Assembly (NCBI GenBank): GCA_024711005.1 | Contig: JANJTQ010000296.1 | Location: forward strand, 1-52,740 | Length of the DNA stretch: 52,740 bases | Reading direction: 5' to 3' | Source of the DNA: Opitutaceae bacterium | Lineage (GTDB): Bacteria > Verrucomicrobiota > Verrucomicrobiia > Opitutales > Opitutaceae | Part shown: positions 16,285 through 23,303 of the stretch, piece after piece | Position numbering within the stretch: the first letter of the stretch is position 1 | Layout: each line of letters starts with the position of its first letter | Notes under the pieces: generated by a model | Database searches by the model: none | Told to the model about the DNA's origin: nothing | The model's input: only the letters and a program-made list of their open reading frames with translations | Translations under genes and position numbers: made by a program

Positions 16285-17691
16285 TTAAGCGACGGCACGA
16301 GTCAAGGTGTGGATCATCTCCGTCAGGTGTCCGACGGTCAGCCCGTCCATGTCGGGCAACTCGGCGTCGGGGGGCGATGCCTGAAGCAGCGTGAGCACGT
16401 GGGCGAAGGAGCGGCGGGCCTCGGCTTTTTTTCCCTGCCGCAATGCGAGATTTCCCAGAGCGAAATGCGCCGGGATGGAGGTGGGTTCCAGGTAAAGCAC
16501 ACGGCGGAGCGCCGCTTCGGTCTCCTCTTGCCTGTCGAGTTCCTGCAGGACGCGGGCGCGCAGGAAGTGGAGCGAGGGATTCATCTTATCAAGGAGGATG
16601 GATTCATCGCAGTCTTGCAGTGCATCGGCCAGTTGGCCGCGGTTTGCGGCGAGGAGGGCGCGCGAGGCAAGAGCGGTCGTATCGGCCGACAGGGTTTGCG
16701 GGGCTGGGTCGGCGTCGATCGAAGGCCGGGAGGTGCTCCGGACGGAAGACACGTTTGCATGAGGCGGCTTGGATCGCGGGACGGGCAGCCTTGGAACCGG
16801 GTGCGGAGAGGGGGAGGCTGCCGGCGTCGCCGTGTCGTCGCTGTCGTTGGTTTTTCGATACAGAAAGACCCCGTCGAAATGAGTGGAGCGAAGACCCGGC
16901 AATCGGCGCGCGGTATGCTCGGTCGGACTGACCGCGAGCCAGCCGGACGGGGTGAGCGAGCGATGAAGGCGGGTCATCGCGGCGTGCGCCTGCCGCTCGG
17001 AGAAATACATCAGCACGTTGCGGCAAAGGATCACGTCCATGTTGCCGGTATCGTGGACCGGGGACGGATAGACGTCTTTGGCGAGGTTGAGTTGGACAAA
17101 GGTGACGCGCGCCCGGGTGCGGGGATTCAGCACGTGGCAACCGGCTTCGGTGGTCCGAAAAAAGCGGTCCTTGATGCCGGGTGGGATCTGGCGAAAGGAC
17201 CAGTCTTTGTAGACGCCCAGCGCGGCCCGATCCAGGAACTCCTGGTTGAGGTCGGTCGCGAGGATGTGGATGTTCCAGTCGTCGATATCGGGGAGCAGCC
17301 GCTCCAGCATCATCGCCAGCGTGTAGGGCTCTTCGCCGGTGCAACAGCCCGCGCTCCAAAGCCGCAGATGGCGGCTTCCTTTTTTGCGGCGGCGGACGAG
17401 TTGGGGAAGTAGGTGGTTTTCCAATACGGCCAGGGTCGCCGGCTCCCGGAAGAAATAGGTTTCCCCGACCGTCAGTCGTTGGGCGAGCACCTCCAGGGTC
17501 CTGTCGGGCAGGCCTCCTTGTTCGAGCCGGTTCACCCAGCCGGCGATGTCCGCCTCTCCGGCCTCCGCGGCCGCTTCGGCCAGGAGCTTCGCCAACTCCT
17601 CCTGGCGGGAGGGCGGAAAGTGAAGCCCGAGACGCTGCTCGATCAGGGCGAGTGCCTGCGAGAATCGGGCTGCCGCGGAGGTGGCGTTCAT
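16285..17691 (-). CDS. cheR: CheR-type protein-glutamate methyltransferase with C-terminal TPR region (WspC-like)
   Basis: The 468-residue protein has the CheR N-terminal helical domain (about 10-75), an SAM-binding methyltransferase domain (about 85-275) with Thr-Tyr-Phe-Phe-Arg-Glu, Trp-Ser-Ala-Gly-Cys-Cys-Thr-Gly-Glu-Glu-Pro-Tyr, Leu-Ala-Thr-Asp-Leu-Asn and Ile-Leu-Cys-Arg-Asn-Val-Leu-Met-Tyr-Phe, a Pro/Ser-rich linker, and a TPR-like region (about 335-450). CheR methylates receptor glutamates; TPR-tailed versions belong to Wsp-like pathways. It overlaps the upstream cheW as ATGA. The predicted product of the pathway's adaptation branch is balanced by the cheB at 10387. Confidence 0.92.
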   Translation of the reverse strand: MNATSAAARFSQALALIEQRLGLHFPPSRQEELAKLLAEAAAEAGEADIAGWVNRLEQGGLPDRTLEVLAQRLTVGETYFFREPATLAVLENHLLPQLVRRRKKGSRHLRLWSAGCCTGEEPYTLAMMLERLLPDIDDWNIHILATDLNQEFLDRAALGVYKDWSFRQIPPGIKDRFFRTTEAGCHVLNPRTRARVTFVQLNLAKDVYPSPVHDTGNMDVILCRNVLMYFSERQAHAAMTRLHRSLTPSGWLAVSPTEHTARRLPGLRSTHFDGVFLYRKTNDSDDTATPAASPSPHPVPRLPVPRSKPPHANVSSVRSTSRPSIDADPAPQTLSADTTALASRALLAANRGQLADALQDCDESILLDKMNPSLHFLRARVLQELDRQEETEAALRRVLYLEPTSIPAHFALGNLALRQGKKAEARRSFAHVLTLLQASPPDAELPDMDGLTVGHLTEMIHTLTRAVA

Positions 17692-18167
17692 GACGCGGGC
17701 ACCTCCGTTAGGGCGAGTACCAGCGCGTGCTCTTCATCAAGCGACAAACAGGCGTCGAGATCGTGGATGAGGATCAGTCCGTCTTCGCGTTTCACCGCCC
17801 CCGCCAAATAGCCGGTGCGGGGGAGGATGTTCGGGGCGGGGATCCACGCGGATTCGCCGACGGTTTCGATCCCGCAGGCTTCGTCCGCGAGCAGGGCGAC
17901 ACGGCGACGGAGGGTGCGGCCGAGGATGAGATGATCGCTCAGGCGGGGCTCGCGCTCGGGGAGTCCAAAACGTTTACGAAGATTGATGACCGGGATCACC
18001 GCGCCCTGAAAATTGATCACCCCCGCGACGATTTCAGGAGCTTGAGGCAGCGGGGCATAGTCGACGAGCCGGATGATCCGGTCCACCGCTTGGAGCGATA
18101 CTCCGTAACGCTGGGTTTCGATCATGAATACAACGATCGTAAGCAGAAGGGGCGTGGGCTGATCCAT
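17688..18167 (-). CDS. cheW: CheW-like coupling protein, first gene of the chemosensory operon (WspB-like)
   Basis: The 159-residue single CheW domain shows Tyr-Gly-Val-Ser-Leu-Gln-Ala-Val-Asp-Arg-Ile-Ile-Arg, Pro-Glu-Ile-Val-Ala-Gly-Val-Ile-Asn-Phe-Gln-Gly and Val-Ile-Pro-Val-Ile-Asn-Leu-Arg. It links receptor and kinase. It is the first of seven minus-strand genes that overlap or nearly touch down to 8138. The ATG at 18167 is chosen because the domain begins there; an upstream in-frame start would add 19 mostly basic residues. Two coupling proteins in one operon is the Wsp arrangement. Confidence 0.88.
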   Translation of the reverse strand: MDQPTPLLLTIVVFMIETQRYGVSLQAVDRIIRLVDYAPLPQAPEIVAGVINFQGAVIPVINLRKRFGLPEREPRLSDHLILGRTLRRRVALLADEACGIETVGESAWIPAPNILPRTGYLAGAVKREDGLILIHDLDACLSLDEEHALVLALTEVPAS

Positions 18168-18231
18168 TCTTTGGCGACGAGGTTTCCCTCGGCGCAAAGA
18201 GAAGCCGCACGTCAAAATCTTCAAGGGTTAA

Positions 18232-18348
18232 TAACGGACGTTACTGAACCCGAGTAGCTTGTGTTGTGATTTATCTAGGGTCTTTCCCTCATTATCCTGC
18301 TGTTTTCCGGACCGCTGATAAACCAAGTCAAATCTGTAACCTATTACA
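18232..18348 (-). promoter_or_regulatory. Upstream region of the chemosensory operon with two small dyads
   Basis: The 205-base gap before cheW is AT-rich compared with its surroundings and contains TAACG-GA-CGTTA (18232-18243) and TGTAA-CCTA-TTACA (18335-18348). These are perfect short inverted repeats and could be operator sites for the operon promoter. No convincing -35/-10 pair was assigned. Confidence 0.3.
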
Positions 18349-18372
18349 AATCGGCTTAATGAAGCAGTTAGG

Positions 18373-20181
18373 CTACGCCTGAGGTCCGGTGTCGGACGGC
18401 GGTCTGCGGGTGAACCATCCGGGCTCGGTCTGGTTATTTTCCTGCCAACGCAGGCGACGGGCCGAGAGGACCGCAGCCCGTCCAAGATACCCGAGCAGTT
18501 CCCGTGGATTGGCGCGGCTTACCACCGGGAGGCGGCCGACGTCGTGGGCATGCATCCGCTCGATCGCATCGTGCAACGCTTCGTCGGGATACGCGCAGAG
18601 CAAATCCCGTGTCATCACCGTGCCGAGTTCTTCGTCGGCCTCGCCGCGTTCGATCGCCGCCAGGAGATCACGACGCGTGATGATGCCGACGAGGGCACCT
18701 TGTTCATCGGTGACGAGGAGCGCGGTGTGATGGCAGACCCCGGGATCGTTTGCGCCAATGCGATCGGCCAGCGCGGCCACTTTCATGCGGACTGAAACGG
18801 TGCCCGGTTTTTTTTCCATTACACGGGCCACGGTTACGTGGGCAAAAACGTCCGCGTCAAATTCCATGGGCACGCGCACGCCGCGTTGCTCCACGGGAGT
18901 CGTCATGAGCGAGCGGGCCGACAACACATGCGCCATGGCCAGCGAGGCGGTCGCGGCCGTCGCGACGGGCCAGAGCACGCCCGCCTGCTGGGTGATTTCC
19001 ACTCCCAGGACGATGGAGGCGAAGAACGCCCGTGAGCCGCCGGCGAAGAACGCCACCATGCCCGCCAGTGCGGCCAATCCCGGGGAAATTTCCGAAATCG
19101 ACAGCGCATTAAAAATCGCGGCGACCAAGGCGCCGAGCCCTCCGCCGACAACCAGCATGGGCGCGAGGGTGCCACCCGACGTGCCGCTGCCCAGCGAGAC
19201 GATCCAGACGACCAACTTGAGTCCGCATACCAGGGCGACCACCGAGAGCGGCAGATTGCCCGTGAGCAAGGCTCCGATCACGTCGTACCCCGCACCGAAT
19301 ACCCGGGGTTCCCAACAGCCGATCAACCCGACAAACAGGCCGCCGATCACAGGGCACCACATCCAGTGCACCGGCAGGCGGGCGAACCCTTTTTCCGCCT
19401 GATGCACCGCGTGGTTGGCGACGACCGCGAGGACGCCGGCGCAGATTCCGATACACGCAAAGATCAGCAAGGACGACCCCGGCGCGCCCAGGTTTTCGGG
19501 CGGGGCGAGGGGAAACAGAGCCGCGTGTTCGCCCCAGATAAATCGAAGCGCCTGCGCACTGGCCGCCGCGATTGCCACCGGGATAAGCGATCGTGCGCGG
19601 AGCTCGAACAACAACAATTCGACGGCCAGCAACGTGGCCGCGACAGGACTTCCAAAGATCGCGGTCATCGCCGCGGCGGCACCCGCCGAAAGCAGGATTT
19701 TCCGTTCGCTGGCCGTCATTGCGAGCGCCTGACCCAGTAACGAACCCACCGCGCCTCCGGTGGCGATCACCGGTCCCTCCGCTCCGTAAGGACCGCCGGT
19801 CCCGATGGAGATCGCCGATGATAACGGTTTCAACAGGGCCACGCGCGGGGTGATCCGGCTGCGATTGGCCAGCACCTGTTGCATCACCTCGGGAATGCCA
19901 TGCCCGATGATCGCGCGCGAACCGTAGCGCGCCATCAAGGCGATCAAGCCGCCGCCGAGCGCGGGAATAACGATCACCCATGCCCCGCGCGTATGATCGT
20001 CCGCCGGTGCCCATTCGGTGGAAAACTTCCCAAAAAACGCCAGTTGGGTGATCCCCCCGATCAAAGCATGCAGTACATGGGCGGCCAATGTGCTGCACCC
20101 GGCGACCAGCACGGCCAGCAAGCTGATGAAAATCAACCGTGCGGCGGGCGACGGAGTGGATCGGGACGGCGTTTCATTCAT
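18373..20181 (-). CDS. ClC family chloride channel/antiporter with C-terminal CBS pair
   Basis: The 602-residue membrane protein has the ClC core (about 15-430): Gly-His-Gly-Ile-Pro at 93-97, Gly-Ala-Glu-Gly-Pro with the gating Glu135, and Gly-Thr-Ser-Gly-Gly-Thr-Leu-Ala-Pro. A Glu in Phe-Glu-Leu-Arg aligns by eye with the internal proton glutamate of E. coli ClcA, suggesting Cl-/H+ exchange rather than a passive channel. Two CBS domains (about 455-585) follow and probably bind nucleotide to regulate transport. It lies 26 bases downstream of the HPP gene on the same strand, so the two are likely one transcript. Confidence 0.92.
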   Translation of the reverse strand: MNETPSRSTPSPAARLIFISLLAVLVAGCSTLAAHVLHALIGGITQLAFFGKFSTEWAPADDHTRGAWVIVIPALGGGLIALMARYGSRAIIGHGIPEVMQQVLANRSRITPRVALLKPLSSAISIGTGGPYGAEGPVIATGGAVGSLLGQALAMTASERKILLSAGAAAAMTAIFGSPVAATLLAVELLLFELRARSLIPVAIAAASAQALRFIWGEHAALFPLAPPENLGAPGSSLLIFACIGICAGVLAVVANHAVHQAEKGFARLPVHWMWCPVIGGLFVGLIGCWEPRVFGAGYDVIGALLTGNLPLSVVALVCGLKLVVWIVSLGSGTSGGTLAPMLVVGGGLGALVAAIFNALSISEISPGLAALAGMVAFFAGGSRAFFASIVLGVEITQQAGVLWPVATAATASLAMAHVLSARSLMTTPVEQRGVRVPMEFDADVFAHVTVARVMEKKPGTVSVRMKVAALADRIGANDPGVCHHTALLVTDEQGALVGIITRRDLLAAIERGEADEELGTVMTRDLLCAYPDEALHDAIERMHAHDVGRLPVVSRANPRELLGYLGRAAVLSARRLRWQENNQTEPGWFTRRPPSDTGPQA

Positions 20182-20207
20182 TACAACAACAAGACGGCGG
20201 TTACTCT

Positions 20208-20702
20208 TCAGCGTTCCGTCGTCTGGGGAATCGCGTGCCAGTAGCGTGGGTATTTATGACGCCGGGTCGTGCGGTGATAAACCGTCGCCATGACGACGAG
20301 CATGATCGTTCCGCCCAACGTCGAGGTGACCAGGAATTCCCAGCTCGGTTTGGCGAGGAATACGATGATTGCATTCGAACCGGCGGGTGGGTGCACCGTG
20401 CGGGTCATCATCATGACGCCCACGCCCAGTCCGGTGGCGACGCCGACCGCCCACCATTGAGGTCCGAGGAATGAGAGGCATCCGAGCGCGATGACCGAGG
20501 CGGATAGATGACCGAACACCACAGAGCGAGGCTGCGAGAGGGGCGCATCAGGCAGCGCAAACAGGAGAAGCGCGGAGGCGCCGAACGAACCCAACAGCAT
20601 CAACCCTTGCGTCGACATGGCGACGAGGGCCAGGGCGGAAACCGAAACAACGGCGCCCAGACTGGCGAGGAGGATCTGTGACTTTCGAAACGCGGGTGAC
20701 AT
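20208..20702 (-). CDS. HPP family integral membrane protein
   Basis: The 164-residue protein is almost entirely hydrophobic, with about four or five membrane helices, and has the family signature Arg-Thr-Val-His-Pro-Pro-Ala-Gly-Ser-Asn (near residue 105). Some HPP proteins of plants and cyanobacteria transport nitrite; the role of most bacterial members is unknown. Pairing with a ClC transporter suggests anion transport or homeostasis, which is inference. The ATG at 20702 sits directly before the first polar/basic residues; a GTG 15 bases upstream is less likely. A dyad lies about 40 bases upstream (20744-20766). Confidence 0.85.
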   Translation of the reverse strand: MSPAFRKSQILLASLGAVVSVSALALVAMSTQGLMLLGSFGASALLLFALPDAPLSQPRSVVFGHLSASVIALGCLSFLGPQWWAVGVATGLGVGVMMMTRTVHPPAGSNAIIVFLAKPSWEFLVTSTLGGTIMLVVMATVYHRTTRRHKYPRYWHAIPQTTER

Positions 20703-20743
20703 GGAAAAGCGGCCCACAAAGAGGACTCATGGGCCGTCTGCCA

Positions 20744-20766
20744 ATATTTATCGTGTCGCGATATAT
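20744..20766 (-). promoter_or_regulatory. Dyad upstream of the HPP-ClC operon, candidate operator
   Basis: TATCG (20749-20753), five bases, then CGATA (20759-20763), within a wider near-palindrome beginning and ending in ATAT. It lies 42-64 bases before the HPP start, where a minus-strand promoter would be; a TAAATA-like -10 sits next to it. The size and symmetry suit a MarR/PadR-type winged helix dimer, and a MarR gene lies upstream on the same strand. Confidence 0.4.
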
Positions 20767-20838
20767 GTGTAGGAAGGCCTGACGCCGGTGGGATTGCCCG
20801 ACGAGGCAAGGCGCAAGACGACTCCACCGGCTCCCCGC

Positions 20839-20877
20839 CCCGGACAGAGTAACCTATTGGGTTACTCCACCTCCGGG
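20839..20877. repeat. Perfect hairpin between the marR and HPP genes
   Basis: GAGTAACC (20847-20854) and GGTTACTC (20860-20867) are fully complementary across a five-base loop, flanked after a small internal bulge by CCCGGA (20839-20844) and TCCGGG (20872-20877). It is downstream of the MarR gene and could end its transcript, though no T-run follows on the minus strand. Confidence 0.45.
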
Positions 20878-20952
20878 CGTTCTTTGTTTCACGAGGGGCT
20901 CGACGGGCTGGCACTACTCTGTGAAGTCGGCGCCCGGCGTCCGAGATGGAGA

Positions 20953-21010
20953 CCCGACGACCTCGTCGTCGGTTGGGAGAGCGCCGATCAAGCCCGACGA
21001 GGTCGTTGGG
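20953..21010. repeat. 16-bp inverted repeat downstream of the MarR gene
   Basis: CCCGACGACCTCGTCG (20953-20968) pairs with CGACGAGGTCGTTGGG (20995-21010) with one G-U pair, around a 26-base loop. With the hairpin at 20839 it fills most of the 348-base gap between the HPP and MarR genes; I see no gene in that gap. Confidence 0.45.
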
Positions 21011-21050
21011 CCTCCACGCTGAGATTCCGCCCGAGCTTAACGGAGTAGTG

Positions 21051-21092
21051 CTAGTCCTCGATCTCGGGCATCGAACACGCGGGGCTCGAGAA
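21051..21092 (-). repeat. Coding copy 2 of the shared 13-residue C-terminal tail
   Basis: These codons encode FSSPACSMPEIED and stop, at the end of the MarR-type regulator, matching the peptide encoded at 6082-6123 exactly while using different synonymous codons at five of the thirteen residues. Confidence 0.85.
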
Positions 21093-21548
21093 GGACTGGC
21101 GAGGGGATTGGTCGGGGAGTTCCGATGATGCTTTGTGAAGCAAGGTGATCAGCTTCGGGCCGATCGTTTTTAGTTCTTCGCGGTGGGCGCGGTACAATTT
21201 TTCGAGAATGCCGAGGCCCTTGGGAGTGAGTGAAACCTCCACGCGCCGCCGGTCCTCGGTCGATGGAGACCGTTTGACCAGTTGAAGAGCTTCCATGCGA
21301 TTCACCAAGCCGACGGCGCTGTGGTGGGCGATGCGCAGCTGTTCGGCGAGTTCGCCGACCGTCACCCAGGAGCGTCCGGGAAATCCTTCGATGGCAAGGA
21401 GCGCCTGGTATTGCTGGGCGGATACGCCGTGTCCGATGGCGGCCGCCTCGCTGAAACCGAGAAACTTGCGCAGCGTGTAGCGAAAGTCGGCCAGCAGTTC
21501 GAAGTCCTCTTTGCTGAGGCTTCCGATGGATTTCTCGGTGGAGGACAT
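21051..21548 (-). CDS. MarR family transcriptional regulator
   Basis: The 165-residue protein has the MarR winged-helix core: Val-Thr-Val-Gly-Glu-Leu-Ala-Glu-Gln-Leu, the recognition helix His-His-Ser-Ala-Val-Gly-Leu-Val-Asn-Arg-Met-Glu, and the wing Pro-Ser-Thr-Glu-Asp-Arg-Arg-Arg-Val-Glu-Val-Ser-Leu-Thr-Pro-Lys-Gly. It should bind DNA as a dimer in the cytoplasm. The ATG at 21548 is preferred; an earlier in-frame start would add 62 unconserved residues and run into the sigma-54 regulator gene. It is followed by the HPP-ClC pair, a plausible target. It ends with the unusual tail FSSPACSMPEIED, shared with the DUF488 protein, beyond the normal end of the fold. Confidence 0.88.
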   Translation of the reverse strand: MSSTEKSIGSLSKEDFELLADFRYTLRKFLGFSEAAAIGHGVSAQQYQALLAIEGFPGRSWVTVGELAEQLRIAHHSAVGLVNRMEALQLVKRSPSTEDRRRVEVSLTPKGLGILEKLYRAHREELKTIGPKLITLLHKASSELPDQSPRQSFSSPACSMPEIED

Positions 21549-21616
21549 GGGAATGAGGGAAGGCCCTCTGTTTTGGCGGCCTCGCACAGGACTGCGAGAA
21601 ATTGCTTCGAGTGACG

Positions 21617-23080
21617 TCAAAGCCGTTCCGTGACGGACGGGCGCCGGAGTTTGAGGCGCTTCATCATCGAAACGAGGGTGGTCGGCTTCACCTTCAACAA
21701 AGCCGCGGCGCCATCCTCCCCGTAGATCTTCCAATTGCGCCGTTGCAGTGCGGTGGCGACGATCTCGCGTTCGCGAATGACGAGTTCGTCGAGCGTCGGA
21801 TCCGAGTCGTCGTCGGCGGGTGGAGCGGACACCGCCCGGAAGTCTTTCGGCGGCGGGTCCCGGTGCGGCAGTTCAAAGTTCAGCCGACCGTCGCGAGCCA
21901 GAATCACCGCCCGCTCGATCACGTTTTGCAGTTCGCGAACGTTGCCCGGCCAGTCGTACGAGTCGAGTTCCCGCAGGTTGGACTTGGTAATCCGCGGAGG
22001 TGGCACGCCCAGGCGACGGGCTGCGTCCCGCGAAAAATGCGAGATGAGGGCGGGAATGTCCTCCTGTCGGTCACGGAGTGGCGGCACTTCGATCGGGAAC
22101 ACGCTCAGTCGATAATACAGGTCGAGTCGGAAGCGTCCCGCGCGGGCCTCGGAGAGCAGGTCTCGGTTCGTCGCCGCGATGATGCGTACGTCGACCGACC
22201 GGGTGCGTTCGTCGCCCAGGCGTTCGAATTGCCCCTCTTGTAGCACGCGCAACAACTTCCCTTGAAGTTCGAGCGGGATTTCGCCGACCTCGTCGAGAAA
22301 CAACGTGCCGCGGTTCGCGAGTTCGAAACGCCCGATCCGGTCCTTGATCGCACTTGTGAAGGCGCCCCGCACGTGCCCGAAGAATTCGCTCTCGAAGAGT
22401 TCCTTGGGAATCGACGCGCAATTCACGCGCACGAGCGGATGATCCTTGCGCGGACTCAGTTCATGAATCGCGTGGGCGACCAACTCCTTTCCGGTGCCCG
22501 ACTCACCGAGCACCAGCACGCCGGCTTCGGTGGGCGCAACCGTGGTGATCTGCGAGATCACCTTTCGCAGCGCCGGGCTGTCGCCGATGATCGAGCCCAC
22601 GTTCTCCCGTATGTCCGCCTGCAACGCCTCGTTTTCCGATTCGAGACACTTGAGTTGATGGATGCAGCTGATCGCCGTGATCGTGCCCGCGATTTCACCG
22701 GCTTCGTTGCGATACGGCGTGGTGCGGAGATACACCCAGCCCATCTGTCCGTCCTTGCGCTTGAGTTCGACCTCGGCGCATCCCGAGCACTCTTTCGTCG
22801 GTAGCTTGGAGGCGGGAGGAACGCCCCTGAACAACACCTCCCGCACATCCGCTCCGAGCAATTCCTCGGGGCGATATCCCGTGATTTCCGAGACCACTCC
22901 GTTCGAATAAAAGATTCGATTCTCGGCGTCGGTGATGATCACACCCTCCGCCAGACTTTCCAGTACGGTCCGGTAAAACAATTCGCGGCTGCCGAGTGCC
23001 GGAGGGGACGACGGCGCGGACGGCGGCGGAGCAGGGCGGTCGACGGGAGTGACGGGTGCGCGGTCTTCGATGGTGGACAT
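21617..23080 (-). CDS. Sigma-54-dependent transcriptional activator with PAS sensor domain
   Basis: The 487-residue protein has a PAS domain (about 32-150), an AAA+ sigma-54 activation domain (about 160-390) with Walker A Gly-Glu-Ser-Gly-Thr-Gly-Lys-Glu (192-199), the sigma-54 contact loop Gly-Ala-Phe-Thr-Ser-Ala (239-244; the usual form is GAFTGA) and Walker B Leu-Phe-Leu-Asp-Glu, and a Fis-type DNA-binding end resembling FhlA/NorR ([14 protein letters not shown]). It lacks a phosphorylated receiver, so it senses through PAS. The PAS contains Cys98, Cys101, Cys139 and Cys145. It is divergent from an RND operon with a -24/-12 promoter, its likely target. The ATG at 23080 is chosen; an earlier frame adds unrelated residues from the promoter region. 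Confidence 0.93.
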   Translation of the reverse strand: MSTIEDRAPVTPVDRPAPPPSAPSSPPALGSRELFYRTVLESLAEGVIITDAENRIFYSNGVVSEITGYRPEELLGADVREVLFRGVPPASKLPTKECSGCAEVELKRKDGQMGWVYLRTTPYRNEAGEIAGTITAISCIHQLKCLESENEALQADIRENVGSIIGDSPALRKVISQITTVAPTEAGVLVLGESGTGKELVAHAIHELSPRKDHPLVRVNCASIPKELFESEFFGHVRGAFTSAIKDRIGRFELANRGTLFLDEVGEIPLELQGKLLRVLQEGQFERLGDERTRSVDVRIIAATNRDLLSEARAGRFRLDLYYRLSVFPIEVPPLRDRQEDIPALISHFSRDAARRLGVPPPRITKSNLRELDSYDWPGNVRELQNVIERAVILARDGRLNFELPHRDPPPKDFRAVSAPPADDDSDPTLDELVIREREIVATALQRRNWKIYGEDGAAALLKVKPTTLVSMMKRLKLRRPSVTERL

Positions 23081-23205
23081 GCCGCACGGAAGTCGCCGCG
23101 ACAGGTCGTGCAACCACGGATTATCGTTTTGTTTGAAACTGAAATTCGTTGTCAGCGAAAAATCGTTGCGGGTCCGCGGTACGTGAATCGCGCGAGACGA
23201 AATTA

Positions 23206-23223
23206 TTAATCGCTTTGGATTAA
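23206..23223 (+). promoter_or_regulatory. Perfect dyad TTAATC-N6-GATTAA, candidate enhancer site
   Basis: The arms TTAATC (23206-23211) and GATTAA (23218-23223) are perfectly complementary. It sits in the divergent intergenic region, 37 bases before the -24/-12 promoter. Activator sites are more often 80-150 bases upstream, so it may also act as an autoregulatory operator. Confidence 0.4.
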
Positions 23224-23259
23224 CCGGTTGAGCGCCGGGCCCGGTTTTGTGGGCCGGCG

Positions 23260-23275
23260 TGGCATGCCTCTGGCA
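23260..23275 (+). promoter_or_regulatory. Sigma-54 (-24/-12) promoter of the RND operon
   Basis: TGGCATGCCTCTGGCA matches the sigma-54 consensus TGGCACG-N4-TTGCA at all but two positions. The invariant GG and GC have correct spacing. The predicted start is near 23286, only about 18 bases before the ATG at 23304. The activator gene is divergent immediately next to it. Confidence 0.7.
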
Positions 23276-23303
23276 AAGGCCTTCTTCGAACACACCCACC
23301 CTC

